64,000 nt of DNA. Source: Cupriavidus sp. YR651 (GTDB lineage: Bacteria > Pseudomonadota > Gammaproteobacteria > Burkholderiales > Burkholderiaceae). Both the position numbers and the translations under genes were made by a program. How positions within the stretch are numbered: the stretch's first letter is position 1; every line of letters starts with the position of its first letter. A model generated the notes under the pieces. The model had not been told where the DNA came from. It did not search any database and saw nothing but the letters and a program-made list of their open reading frames with translations. The DNA is taken from NCBI RefSeq assembly GCF_900101625.1, contig NZ_FMYZ01000010.1, positions 62,001 through 126,000 on the forward strand, given 5' to 3'. This document shows, piece by piece, positions 24,152 through 33,521 of this stretch.

Positions 24152-25738
24152 ATGACCGCAATCACGACGTCGCTCAGCCCCGCCCACCCCCCGATTGCCG
24201 CGCCTGCGCGTCGATTACCGGGGCTGATGACGGGACTGGGGCGCTGGGTCGGCGGTGGGGTGCTGGCCGTGATGGCGCTGACGGCGCACGCGTTCGATTT
24301 TGAAACCGTGGCGGCGCGTGCGCGCCAGCTTTCCACTTCGCCGTACAAGCCCGCGGCGCAGAACCTGCCGAGCGAACTGCGGGAGCTGTCGTACGAGCGC
24401 TACCGCGAGATCGAATACAAGCCCGAGCGCTTTGCCTGGCGCGGTGCGCGCCTGCCGTTCGAGCTGTCGTTCTTCCACGAAGGCATGGTGTTTGACCAGC
24501 CCGTCAAGATCAACGAGGTCGTGGGCAACAGCGTCAGGGAATTCCGCTTTGATCCCGCAGCCTTCAACTACGGTTCGCACAAGGTCGATGCCACCAAGCT
24601 CAAGGGCCTTGGTTTTGCGGGATTCCGGCTGATGTATCCGCTGAACCAGGGCAAGCGCAAGGATGAACTCGCCTCGTTCCTGGGGGCCAGCTATTTCCGC
24701 GCGCTGGGCAAGGACCAGTGGTACGGCCTGTCGGCCCGCGGCCTGGCGGTGGACACCGCACTGAATTCGGGGGAGGAGTTCCCGCGTTTCGTCGAGTACT
24801 GGATCGAGCGGCCGTCGGCCAACGACAAGCAGATCACCGTCTACGCACTGATGGATTCGCGCCGCATGAGCGGGGCTTATCGCTTCGTCATCAAGCCTGG
24901 CGACGAAACCGTGATGGAGGTGAAGTCGCGGCTGTTCCTGCGCGAGCACGTCACCAAGCTGGGCCTGGCCCCGCTGACCAGCATGTACCTGTTCGGCGAA
25001 AACCAGCCGTCGATGACGACGGACTTCCGCCCCGAGGTGCATGACTCCGATGGCCTGTCGGTCCAGCTCGGCACCGGCGAATGGGTCTGGCGCCCGCTGG
25101 TCAACCCGAAGCGTCTGCTGGTGACGTCGTTCGCCGCGACCAATCCTCAGGGCTACGGCCTGATGCAGCGTGACCGCAGCTTCGACAACTACCAGGAGAT
25201 CGGTGCGTGGTACGAGCGCCGGCCGAGCGGCTGGGTGGAGCCCAAGGGCAATTGGGGCACCGGCCGCGTGGAACTGGTGCAGATCCCGACCCCGGACGAA
25301 ACCAACGACAACATCGTGGCGTTCTGGGTGCCGGACAACCCGCCCAAGCCCCGGCAGGCATTCGACTACGAATACCGGCTGAAATGGCAGAAGGACGGCG
25401 AGAACCTGCCGCCGCTATCGTGGGTCACGCAGACCCGTCGCGGCCAGGGGCTCACGCGCAAGCAGGATGACACCAGCTTCTCGCTGGTGGTGGATTTCGA
25501 AGGTCCCGCGTTCAAGAAACTGCCCGAGGACGCACGGCTGGATCCGATGGTTTCGGCGGACGCCAATGGCGAGCTGCTGAAGACGACGGTCCGGCGCAAC
25601 GACGCCACGGGCGGCTGGCGCATGACGATGTACATGCGGCGCAAGGACGAGAACAAGCCGGTTGAGTTGCGCGGCTATCTTCGCAACGGCAATACAACCC
25701 TATCCGAAACATGGAGCTACATCTTACCCCCCGGCTAA
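24152..25738 (+). CDS. opgG: Osmoregulated periplasmic glucan biosynthesis protein G
   Basis: A 528-aa periplasmic protein with a signal peptide (cleavage near THA-FDF, about residue 48; an ATG at 24227 would give a more usual length). MdoG hallmarks are visible: LPFELSFFHEGMVFDQPVKI, WYGLSARGLAVDTA, GEEFPRFVEYWIERP, and GYGLMQRDRSFDNYQ in the second half. It modifies or releases the beta-glucan backbone made by OpgH. The last 28 nt overlap the opgH start, so the two are coupled. Confidence 0.95.
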   Translation: MTAITTSLSPAHPPIAAPARRLPGLMTGLGRWVGGGVLAVMALTAHAFDFETVAARARQLSTSPYKPAAQNLPSELRELSYERYREIEYKPERFAWRGARLPFELSFFHEGMVFDQPVKINEVVGNSVREFRFDPAAFNYGSHKVDATKLKGLGFAGFRLMYPLNQGKRKDELASFLGASYFRALGKDQWYGLSARGLAVDTALNSGEEFPRFVEYWIERPSANDKQITVYALMDSRRMSGAYRFVIKPGDETVMEVKSRLFLREHVTKLGLAPLTSMYLFGENQPSMTTDFRPEVHDSDGLSVQLGTGEWVWRPLVNPKRLLVTSFAATNPQGYGLMQRDRSFDNYQEIGAWYERRPSGWVEPKGNWGTGRVELVQIPTPDETNDNIVAFWVPDNPPKPRQAFDYEYRLKWQKDGENLPPLSWVTQTRRGQGLTRKQDDTSFSLVVDFEGPAFKKLPEDARLDPMVSADANGELLKTTVRRNDATGGWRMTMYMRRKDENKPVELRGYLRNGNTTLSETWSYILPPG

Positions 25739-28314
25739 AGCAGCGCCCGGCCCAGGCGGCAGCATGCGAGCGCTATGTCGATCGCCTGCCGGCCTCGCCC
25801 GAACTGCGTAGCGAACTGCTGGCCGATACCCCGATGCCCCCGGTGGCGAGTGTTCCCACCGACGGCATCGAGGCGCCTTCCGCGATGATCCAGCTGCAAA
25901 CGCGGCTGGCCGGCCGCGATCCCAAGGATCAGGAAGGCATCGACTTCAGCCAGCGCAGCACGCCCGGTGGCGCCACTTATGCATCCGTGAGCCGCCGCTT
26001 TTCAATGGCCTACGGCAATCCGCAGACCGATGGCGAGCCGCTGCTGCAGCGTCGCGAAGATGGAACCGTCCGCGTGGACACCGGCCCGGAGCCGGCGCGC
26101 GAGTCGATGGTGCCGCGCCAGTGGCCCCCGCACGTGGTGACGGGCGGACTGCGCAACCTCTGGCGCAAGATGACGGGCCGTCCGCCGATCCCCGAAACGT
26201 GGGACACGCTGCACGACGGCCCCGACGCCGAAGGCAAATGGCATCCGGCCGGCTCGCATCGCCGCTGGTTCCTGCTGGCGCTGGTGATCGGCCAGACCGC
26301 AGTGGCCACCTATTTCATGGCCAAGGTGCTGCCGTACCACGGCGCCGATCCGCTCGAGATCGCCATCCTGGCACTGTTCGCCATCCTGTTCTCGTGGGTG
26401 TCGGCCGGTTTCTGGACGGCGATGATGGGCTTCCTGGTGCTGGCCAAGGGGGGCGATCGCCACCTGATCTCGCGCAGCGCCGCGCCGGATGCCGCGATAG
26501 ACCCCGCCGCGAGGACGGCGGTCATCATGCCGATCTGCAACGAGGACGTGACACGCGTCTTTGCCGGATTGCGGGCCACCTACGAATCGCTCGAACGTAC
26601 GGGCGAACTCGCGCACTTCGATTTCTTCGTGCTGTCGGATAGCGGCAACCCCGATCTGCGCACGGCCGAGCACGACGCGTGGATGGAAATCTGCCGCGCG
26701 GTTGGCGGCTTTGGCCGCATCTTCTATCGCTGGCGCCGGCATCGCGTGAAGCGCAAGACTGGCAACGTGGCGGACTTCTGCCGCCGCTGGGGCAGCAAGT
26801 ACCGCTACATGATCGTGCTGGATGCCGACAGCGTGATGAGCGGCGACTGCCTGGCCACGCTGACGCGCCTGATGGAAGCCAACCCGGGCGCCGGCATCAT
26901 CCAGACTGCGCCGTTGGCCGTGGGCCGCGACACGCTCTATGCCCGCGTGCAGCAGTTCTCCACGCGTGTCTATGGCCCGCTGTTCACGGCGGGCCTGCAC
27001 TACTGGCAGCTTGGTGAATCGCACTACTGGGGCCACAACGCCATCATCCGCATCAAGCCGTTCATGGAGCACTGTGCGCTGGCGCCGTTGCCCGGCAAGG
27101 GGCCGCTGTCCGGTGAAATCCTGTCGCACGATTTCGTGGAAGCCGCGCTGATGCGACGTGCGGGCTGGGGCGTGTGGATTGCCTACGATCTGCCGGGCTC
27201 GTTCGAGGAGCTGCCGCCGAACCTGCTGGACGAGGTCAAGCGCGACCGGCGCTGGTGCCAGGGCAACCTGATGAACTTCCGCCTGTGGATGAAGCAAGGC
27301 TTCCACATGGTCCACCGCGCGGTGTTCCTGACCGGCATCATGGCGTATCTGTCGGCTCCGCTGTGGCTGCTGTTCCTGCTGCTGTCCACCGCCGCGCTTG
27401 CCAAGCATGCGCTGGTGCCGCCGGAGTACTTCACCCAGCCGTACCAGTTGTTCCCGACCTGGCCCGAGTGGCATCCCGAGAAGGCGCTGGCACTGTTCTC
27501 GGCCACCGCCACGCTGCTGTTCCTGCCCAAGCTGCTCAGCGTGCTGCTGCTGATGAAGGATGCGCGCCAGTATGGCGGCGTGGTCCGGCTGGTTATTAGC
27601 ATGTTGCTGGAGATGGCGATGTCGGCGCTGCTGGCACCGACGCGCATGCTGTTCCATACCAAGTTCGTGATCGCGGCCTACAGCGGCTGGGGTATTTCGT
27701 GGAAGTCGCCCCCGCGCGAGGACGCCGAGACCACCTGGGGCGAGGCGTTCCGCCGCCATGGCTGGCATACGCTGCTCGGTCTGGTGTGGGGCGGTGGCGT
27801 GTACTGGCTGAGCCCGGGCTTCATCTGGTGGCTGCTGCCGATCGTCGGATCGCTCGCGTTGTCGATTCCGCTGTCGGTCATGCTGTCTCGCGTCTCGCTG
27901 GGCCGTGCCGCCCGCAGGGCCGGCCTGTTCATGATCCCGGAAGAAACGATCGTGCCGCGTGAGATCGTGGAGACCCAGCAGCATGTGGAGGGTGCGCAGG
28001 ACGTGCCGGGCTTCGTGGATGCGGTGGTTGATCCGGTGACCAACGCGCTGATGTGCGCCACGGCCACGGCGCGCAAGATCCAGCCAGAGCCGGCAAGGCT
28101 GCAACATGCCTCGCTGGTCCAGCACGCGCTGACCCATGGTCCGCAATCGCTGTCGGCGGCGCAGAAGCATGTCCTGCTGGGCGATCCGTTTGCCCTGTCC
28201 AGGCTGCATGAACTGGTGTGGGGATCGCCGCTGGCGGATGCCGCGTGGAAGGAAACCCGCGTGCTGATGCGGCGTGCGGCCAACGTGTTGCCGCTGCGGC
28301 CCAGGGCGGCCTGA
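25711..28314 (+). CDS. opgH: Osmoregulated periplasmic glucan glucosyltransferase H
   Basis: An 867-aa inner-membrane family-2 glycosyltransferase. An N-terminal cytoplasmic region is followed by two membrane helices (about 190-255), the catalytic domain with TAVIMPICNED, the DAD motif LDADSVMSGD and the RRWCQGN motif, then several C-terminal membrane helices. It polymerises beta-1,2-linked glucose from UDP-glucose and exports the chain for OpgG. It starts inside the end of opgG (28-nt overlap) and is followed by a strong terminator. Confidence 0.95.
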   Translation: MELHLTPRLKQRPAQAAACERYVDRLPASPELRSELLADTPMPPVASVPTDGIEAPSAMIQLQTRLAGRDPKDQEGIDFSQRSTPGGATYASVSRRFSMAYGNPQTDGEPLLQRREDGTVRVDTGPEPARESMVPRQWPPHVVTGGLRNLWRKMTGRPPIPETWDTLHDGPDAEGKWHPAGSHRRWFLLALVIGQTAVATYFMAKVLPYHGADPLEIAILALFAILFSWVSAGFWTAMMGFLVLAKGGDRHLISRSAAPDAAIDPAARTAVIMPICNEDVTRVFAGLRATYESLERTGELAHFDFFVLSDSGNPDLRTAEHDAWMEICRAVGGFGRIFYRWRRHRVKRKTGNVADFCRRWGSKYRYMIVLDADSVMSGDCLATLTRLMEANPGAGIIQTAPLAVGRDTLYARVQQFSTRVYGPLFTAGLHYWQLGESHYWGHNAIIRIKPFMEHCALAPLPGKGPLSGEILSHDFVEAALMRRAGWGVWIAYDLPGSFEELPPNLLDEVKRDRRWCQGNLMNFRLWMKQGFHMVHRAVFLTGIMAYLSAPLWLLFLLLSTAALAKHALVPPEYFTQPYQLFPTWPEWHPEKALALFSATATLLFLPKLLSVLLLMKDARQYGGVVRLVISMLLEMAMSALLAPTRMLFHTKFVIAAYSGWGISWKSPPREDAETTWGEAFRRHGWHTLLGLVWGGGVYWLSPGFIWWLLPIVGSLALSIPLSVMLSRVSLGRAARRAGLFMIPEETIVPREIVETQQHVEGAQDVPGFVDAVVDPVTNALMCATATARKIQPEPARLQHASLVQHALTHGPQSLSAAQKHVLLGDPFALSRLHELVWGSPLADAAWKETRVLMRRAANVLPLRPRAA

Positions 28315-28400
28315 GGCTGGCCGGCTACGGCGGACGTCGCATCGCAGCAATCGGCGAGGCAGGCGAGCCGCAAGTCAGCCGCAAGCGAGCGGCAAGAAGA

Positions 28401-28428
28401 ACGGCAGGCGATCAGCCTGCCGTTTTTT
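28401..28428 (+). terminator. Rho-independent terminator of opgGH
   Basis: ACGGCAGGC and GCCTGCCGT enclose the loop GATCA and are followed by six T residues. It lies 87 nt after the opgH stop. Confidence 0.92.
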
Positions 28429-28500
28429 CATGGTGCGGCGGTAGTTGTTTGAAACCCGTGTACGACGGAAGCGGCCGGAAGACTCGCGAGTTGGCGAGGC

Positions 28501-29082
28501 TCAGCGCAGTGCGGAGACGCAGATAGGCGCGTTGATGTAGACGTCGCCGACGCGGCGCTCGCCGCGATCGTTGCGGGTCATGTAGCGGAACATCATGCTG
28601 ATGCCGAGCTTGGTCAGGATTTCCACGTCGCGGTTGGCGCAGATGTTGCGCTGGAGCGGGGCGGCGTAGTTGACCTCGAAGCTGGCCAGGTCGAGCATCG
28701 GACCACGATAGTTGGTCAGTTCCAACTGGAAGAGCACGTGCTTGCCGGGGACCGACTGGCAGCGGCGCAGGCGCGTTTCGCCATCGATCTCGATCGGCAA
28801 TGCGTCGTTGAGCTGACGGCAGGCGCGCGCCAGCACGCTGTCGGGCCGGTTGGTGTTGCGCAGGAGTTCGGGGACGCCGGCGGCGCCGGTGTTCTGGCCG
28901 GTGGCCGCGCCCTTGAGCATGCGGGACAGCGAGTCGGCTTCATCGATCACCACGGGTGCGGACGCCGGCACCGATACCGATGCGGGCGCCCTGACCGACG
29001 CGGCCCAGGCGGGCAACGGGGGCAGGGCTGCGAACGCAACCAGGCTCAGCAAAGCAATAAACGGCGTTTGTCGTATGGTCAT
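28501..29082 (-). CDS. Exported protein of unknown function
   Basis: A 193-aa protein with a signal peptide (residues 1-27, ending AWA-A) and a Ser/Val/Pro/Ala-rich linker. The folded part contains Cys at CRQLND, RRCQSVPG, ICANRD and PICVSA, so two disulfides are possible in the periplasm. Patterns such as HVLFQLELTNYRG and ISMMFRYMTRNDRGERRVGDVYINAPIC suggest a small beta-rich domain. I do not recognise a family. The ribosome site at 29082 is weak, but the signal peptide supports this start. Confidence 0.7.
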   Translation of the reverse strand: MTIRQTPFIALLSLVAFAALPPLPAWAASVRAPASVSVPASAPVVIDEADSLSRMLKGAATGQNTGAAGVPELLRNTNRPDSVLARACRQLNDALPIEIDGETRLRRCQSVPGKHVLFQLELTNYRGPMLDLASFEVNYAAPLQRNICANRDVEILTKLGISMMFRYMTRNDRGERRVGDVYINAPICVSALR

Positions 29083-29389
29083 GCAGGATAACGTTGCCGG
29101 GGACGGTTTCGGTGATCCGACTCCCGCGTTGCGTCTGACTGCGCGGTCGGCGCAACAACTATGCCGACAGGCACGCATTGTACCCTCCACCTTGGTGCAC
29201 GTGAAAGCCGCGCCACACGTAATTCCCGCGTGACCACTTGGTTTGCGGCAGATTTTCCACGACGCGACAGGATGGTTGACGACCCCCGCGCTGCGTGCGC
29301 GCTTGCTGTGCAACAATTGCGCTTCGCCTGCACGCCGGTCCCGCGCCTTTGTGGAGCCCAGCCGTGCAGTCTTCTCCGGAACCTGCTTC
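29083..29389. other. Divergent intergenic region, no gene seen
   Basis: Just over 300 bases between the exported hypothetical gene and the MFS exporter. It should carry both promoters. I could not identify specific sites. Confidence 0.4.
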
Positions 29390-30604
29390 ATGACGTCGAC
29401 CACAAGCGCGCCGCAAACGGCGCGCTTTCCACTCTGGCTTCTGATCTGCGCCTCGCTGACCGCGCTGGCCCCGTTGTCCATCGATATGTACCTGCCCAGC
29501 TTTCCGGCGCTGGCGGCAGACCTGCACGTCGACATCGGGCAGGTGCAGCTCACGCTCGGTACCTTCCTGGTGGGGCTGGCTATCGGGCAAGCGTTCTACG
29601 GGCCGATCAGCGACCGCTTCGGCCGCAAGCCACCGCTGTACATTGGCCTGACGCTCTATGGATTGGCCGCCGCCGGCTGCGCGCTGGCCGGCAGCGCGGA
29701 ATCGCTGATGCTGTGGCGGTTCCTGCAGGCGCTGGGCGGGTGCACCGGGCTGGTGGTGTCGCGTGCGGTGATCCGCGACCGGCTGGAAGCCCATGAGTCC
29801 GCCAGGGCGTTCTCGTCGCTGATGCTGGTGATGGGCCTGGCGCCCATCCTGGCGCCGATCATCGGCGGCGCCATCCTGACCACGCTGGGTTGGCGCGCGA
29901 TTTTCTGGGTGCACTGCGGCGCGGCGGTGCTCATCCTGTGGCTGGTGCACGCACGCATGGAGGAATCGCTCGATCCGCAACGCACGCGGACCTTGCATCC
30001 GGCGACGGTCCTGCGCAGTTACTGGGAATTGCTGCGGGATCGCGAGTTCCTCGGCTACTCGCTGGCCGCGGGCTGCGTGCAAGGCGGCATGTTCGCCTAT
30101 ATCGCGGGTTCGCCGTTCGTGCTGATCGAACTGCATGGCATCGATCCCTCCCACTACGGCTTTGTGTTTGGTGCCAACGCGTTCGGCCTGATCGCCATGT
30201 CGCAGGTCAACGTGCGGCTGGTCCGTGCGCGTCCGCTCGACGAGGTCTTGCGCGTGGCATTGTTCGCGCCATGCCTTGCGGGCCTGATGCTGGCAGTGGC
30301 GGCACTGACGGGCTGGGCCACGCTGCCTGTGCTGCTGGCTGGATTCTTTGTCTTCCTGGCCGGACTGGGCTGCATCACGCCAAACGCATCCGCGCTGGCG
30401 CTCGCGCACCAGAGCCATCGGGCTGGAACGGCGTCAGCCCTGATGGGCACGCTGCAGTTTGGCTTCGGCACGCTGGCCGGCGCCGCGGTGAGTCTGTGGC
30501 ACGACGGTACCGCGCTGCCGCTGGCCGTGGTGATGGCGATTTGCGGGTGCGGCGCGGTACTGCTGCGTTCCTACGGGCACGCGGGTGCCCGCGAGGTGAT
30601 CTGA
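29390..30604 (+). CDS. Bcr/CflA-family multidrug MFS transporter
   Basis: A 404-aa inner-membrane protein with 12 predicted helices. Family features are LAPLSIDMYLPSFPALAADL in the first helix, the GQAFYGPISDRFGRKPPL loop (motif A) and GGCTGLVVSRAVIRDR. Members export chloramphenicol, bicyclomycin or sulfonamides using the proton gradient. The substrate is not readable. The start at 29390 removes a poor-quality extension of 49 residues. It is convergent with an MscS gene 10 nt away. Confidence 0.9.
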   Translation: MTSTTSAPQTARFPLWLLICASLTALAPLSIDMYLPSFPALAADLHVDIGQVQLTLGTFLVGLAIGQAFYGPISDRFGRKPPLYIGLTLYGLAAAGCALAGSAESLMLWRFLQALGGCTGLVVSRAVIRDRLEAHESARAFSSLMLVMGLAPILAPIIGGAILTTLGWRAIFWVHCGAAVLILWLVHARMEESLDPQRTRTLHPATVLRSYWELLRDREFLGYSLAAGCVQGGMFAYIAGSPFVLIELHGIDPSHYGFVFGANAFGLIAMSQVNVRLVRARPLDEVLRVALFAPCLAGLMLAVAALTGWATLPVLLAGFFVFLAGLGCITPNASALALAHQSHRAGTASALMGTLQFGFGTLAGAAVSLWHDGTALPLAVVMAICGCGAVLLRSYGHAGAREVI

Positions 30605-30614
30605 ATCGTCCGGT

Positions 30615-31481
30615 TCAGGCCGCCTGGTTGGCCGGGGCCGCCGGGCTGATCGGCATGGCCTGCGGGTTCTGCATGACGATCATTTGCGCCGGCATCGGCG
30701 CGGCAAAGCCGGCCTGGCCAAAGCTATCGCGGATGACGCGATTGCTGTCGAAGTACACCTGCCAGTAGTGGTCGTTGTGGCAGTGCGGGCGCACGGCCAG
30801 GACGGGACCGACCAGCGTGAATTCCAGGATCTCCACATCCACGGGCGGATCGGCCAGGACATTGGGGATCGCGGCGATCCGCTCCTTGAGCAACGCCACA
30901 GCCGCGGCGGCGTCCGTGGTCCCGGCGAGCTGGGTCTTCAATTCCACGCGTCGATATGGATTGGCCGTGAAATTCTGGATGGTGTCGGCAAAGATCTTGT
31001 TGTTGCCGACCACGGTCAGCACATTGTCCGGCGTGTCGAGCGTCGTGGCGAACAGGCCGATCTCCTTGACCGTGCCGGTCACCCCGCCCACCGTCACGAA
31101 GTCTCCCACCTTGAACGGCCGCAGCACGACCAGGAATGCCCCGGCCGCGAAATTCGACATCAGGCCGGACCAGGCCATGCCAATGGCCACGCCAGCCGCC
31201 GCGATCAATGCCGCGAACGTGGTGGTCTGGATGCCGAAATACCCGAGGATGCCGATCACCAGCACCACATTCAGCGTGACGGTGACGATCGATCCGACGT
31301 AGCGCAGCAGCGTGGGGTCGACCTTCTGCTTGGACAGTGAGTTCTGAACCAGCCTGACGACGAAGTGGATCAGCCAGCGGCCGACGACCCAGAACGCCAG
31401 CGCGGCAAGGATCTTGACGCCGAAGACGGTGGCATAGCCGACGACGAGGTCGCGGAAGCTCTGCAGCGAGTTGGAATCCAT
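30615..31481 (-). CDS. Small MscS-type mechanosensitive channel
   Basis: A 288-aa channel with three N-terminal membrane helices (about 15-115). The pore helix region is GVAIGMAWSGLMSNFAAGAFL, and the beta domain includes FKVGDFVTVGGVTGTVKEIGLFATTLDTPDN. The length matches E. coli MscS. The start at 31481 follows AGGAG. Unlike the larger channel at 20815-22602 it lacks a periplasmic domain. The C-terminus is Pro/Ala/Met-rich. Confidence 0.92.
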   Translation of the reverse strand: MDSNSLQSFRDLVVGYATVFGVKILAALAFWVVGRWLIHFVVRLVQNSLSKQKVDPTLLRYVGSIVTVTLNVVLVIGILGYFGIQTTTFAALIAAAGVAIGMAWSGLMSNFAAGAFLVVLRPFKVGDFVTVGGVTGTVKEIGLFATTLDTPDNVLTVVGNNKIFADTIQNFTANPYRRVELKTQLAGTTDAAAAVALLKERIAAIPNVLADPPVDVEILEFTLVGPVLAVRPHCHNDHYWQVYFDSNRVIRDSFGQAGFAAPMPAQMIVMQNPQAMPISPAAPANQAA

Positions 31482-31639
31482 GGGGCACGCTCCTGTTTTG
31501 ACGGGCAGGTAAAACCAGACAGCGGAGAAAGCGATGGTGCCAGGACAGCGGGAAACGCCTTGCCAAGCGTAGAGGCGAGCAAGGGCATTATTGGGCGCGC
31601 CGGAGAGAAAGTTCAAGTCAATAATTGTCAATACAAAGT

Positions 31640-31668
31640 AAAGCGGCCGGAACATGTCCGGCCGCCTT
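31640..31668. terminator. Hairpin terminator after amt
   Basis: GCGGCCGGA (31643-31651) and TCCGGCCGC (31657-31665) enclose ACATG. On the minus strand the stem is followed by TTTACTTTG, on the plus strand by CTTTG. It most likely ends the ammonium transporter transcript. Confidence 0.75.
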
Positions 31669-31694
31669 TGCTGACAAAAATGCGTGGATTGCGA

Positions 31695-32897
31695 TTACCA
31701 GTTGGTCTCGCGCTCCGGCGTGGCGGAGATGCGGTGCAGGGTCAGGTCGGCACCATTGAATTCCGCCTCCGCATCCAGCCGGATGCCGACGAATTTCTTC
31801 AGCGTGCCATAGACGATCGTCCCGCCGACCACCGCGATCACGATCCCCATGACCGTGCCGATCAGCTGCGCAACCAGCGACACGCCACCGACGCCCCCCA
31901 TCGCGTGGGCGCCGAAGATGCCGGCGGCGATGCCGCCCCAGGCGCCACACAGGCCGTGCAGCGGCCACACACCAAGTACGTCATCGATATGCCAGCGGTT
32001 CTGGGCCAGCGTAAACAAATGCACGAACAATACGCCGGCCACCGCGCCGGTAATCAGCGCCCCGAGGGGGTGCATCAGATCGGAGCCGGCGCAAACGGCC
32101 ACCAGGCCGGCCAGCGGGCCGTTATAGGCAAAGCCGGGGTCATTGCGGCCCGCCCACCACGCGGCCAGCGTGCCGCCCGCCATCGCCATCAGGGAATTGA
32201 TCGCCACCAGACCGCTGATCTTGTCCACGGTTTGGGCGCTCATGACATTGAAGCCGAACCAGCCCACCGCTAGCACCCAGGCGCCGAGCGCCAGGAAAGG
32301 GATGTTCGAGGGCGGGTGGGCGCTGATGCGGCCGTCCTTCTGGTAGCGGCCCCGGCGAGCGCCCAGCAACAGCACTGCGGGCAGGGCGATCCAGCCTCCC
32401 ACGGCGTGAACGACCACGGATCCCGCGAAGTCGTGGAATGGGGCGCCGGCCACCGAGGCGATCCAGTCCTGGATGCCAAAGCGGTTGTTCCACGCGATGC
32501 CTTCGAAGAACGGGTAGACCAGCCCGACCAACACGAAAGTGGCAGCCAATTGAGGATTGAAGCGGGATCGCTCGGCGATGCCTCCCGAGATAATGGCGGG
32601 GATGGCAGCGGCAAATGTGGCGAGGAAGAAGAATTTCACCAATTCGTATCCGCTCTTTTGCGCCAATACATCCGCGCCGGACATGAACTGGACACCGTAC
32701 GCGACGGTATAACCGACAAAAAAGTACGCAATGGTTGAAACGGCAAAATCGACAAGGATTTTGACGAGGGCATTGACCTGATTCTTTTTTCGGACGGTGC
32801 CGAGTTCCAGGAATGCAAAGCCTGCATGCATGGCAAGCACCATGATTGCGCCAAGCAGGATGAACATCGCATCCGTGCCAGTCTTCCAGTTATCCAT
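31695..32897 (-). CDS. amt: Ammonium transporter
   Basis: A 400-aa Amt/Mep/Rh channel with about 11 membrane helices. The pore twin histidines are visible in FHDFAGSVVVHAVGGW and WPLHGLCGAWGG. The start at 32897 gives the normal N-terminal DNWKTGTDAMFILLGA. It has no glnK (PII) partner next to it. A near-consensus sigma-54 promoter lies just upstream, so it should be induced by nitrogen limitation. Glutaminase lies 8 kb away in the window but is not linked. Confidence 0.95.
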   Translation of the reverse strand: MDNWKTGTDAMFILLGAIMVLAMHAGFAFLELGTVRKKNQVNALVKILVDFAVSTIAYFFVGYTVAYGVQFMSGADVLAQKSGYELVKFFFLATFAAAIPAIISGGIAERSRFNPQLAATFVLVGLVYPFFEGIAWNNRFGIQDWIASVAGAPFHDFAGSVVVHAVGGWIALPAVLLLGARRGRYQKDGRISAHPPSNIPFLALGAWVLAVGWFGFNVMSAQTVDKISGLVAINSLMAMAGGTLAAWWAGRNDPGFAYNGPLAGLVAVCAGSDLMHPLGALITGAVAGVLFVHLFTLAQNRWHIDDVLGVWPLHGLCGAWGGIAAGIFGAHAMGGVGGVSLVAQLIGTVMGIVIAVVGGTIVYGTLKKFVGIRLDAEAEFNGADLTLHRISATPERETNW

Positions 32898-32931
32898 TGC
32901 CACCCCAATGCTCAAAATGGGAGCACGGGTA

Positions 32932-32947
32932 TGCAAAAAGCGTTCCA
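32932..32947 (-). promoter_or_regulatory. Sigma-54 promoter of amt
   Basis: On the minus strand TGGAACG-CTTT-TTGCA matches the sigma-54 consensus TGGCACG-N4-TTGCA with one mismatch, keeping the GG at -24 and GC at -12. Transcription would start near 32921, leaving a leader of about 24 nt before the amt ATG. This fits NtrC-dependent control. A possible NtrC half-site (TGCACT near 32994) is too weak to claim. Confidence 0.75.
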
Positions 32948-33464
32948 GAACGGGGCGGAAAATCGAGGTGGCCGGCGCAATCCCGGTGCGAAATGCACTC
33001 GTATGGGGTATCTCGCGCCAACTCCGCCTAATCGGACCCCAAGGCCGCGGTGGCGGATCGATGTTTTTGGTGCACGTGTCGCACTTTTCGAGGCGACCTG
33101 GCATCGTCAGCGATGGGGTATCTGGCAGCCGGCTGCCTTTCCATGCGCCAAAACGACGCACAATCTGACTGCTTCATGTGCCGAAACGGTGCGTTGCACC
33201 GAAATCGAGCAACGCCGGGCAGCGGGCCTGCCCGCGATGCCGGTCATGGCCGCCCGGATTTCCCGCCGAAAGTGCGTAGTACGACAGTTTTATGATGTGC
33301 GCCGTCCGATACGTAAACCGTCAGAAAAGTGACGGCGCCATCCGTGGAAAAGAGGGGTAAAACCCCCGCTAAGTCTTGCCAGGGAAGGATTTCCGGCAGT
33401 TTTCGTTGCGTCGGTGCCACTGGGGATTGCTCAACGCGCGAAGGGCAGATTAGACTGCGCCGAT
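32948..33464. other. Long intergenic region between amt and hupB
   Basis: About 520 bases without a convincing gene. The part next to amt should hold its enhancer sites: several GTGC/GCAC pairs occur near 32984-32997, 33070-33090 and 33187-33204. The part next to hupB holds its promoter. A plus-strand open frame across 32826-33332 has no family resemblance and overlaps the amt start; I treat it as chance. Confidence 0.45.
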
Positions 33465-33492
33465 CGGACTTTTGCCACCTGGCAAAAGTCCG
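33465..33492. promoter_or_regulatory. Perfect 13-bp inverted repeat just upstream of the HU gene
   Basis: CGGACTTTTGCCA (33465-33477) and its exact complement (33480-33492) are separated by only CC. It lies 29 nt before the HU start codon. As RNA it would form a stable hairpin close to the ribosome site. As DNA it is an ideal site for a dimeric protein. No T-tract follows, so it is not a standard terminator. Confidence 0.7.
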
Positions 33493-33521
33493 GTGACGAC
33501 GACCAACAAGGGAAATCAGCC

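Noticed and set aside
26002..28350. A 782-codon open frame on the strand opposite opgH
   Set aside because: It is rich in Arg, His and Gln, matches no family and lies entirely over a well-supported glucosyltransferase gene. High-GC codon use makes long antisense frames common.
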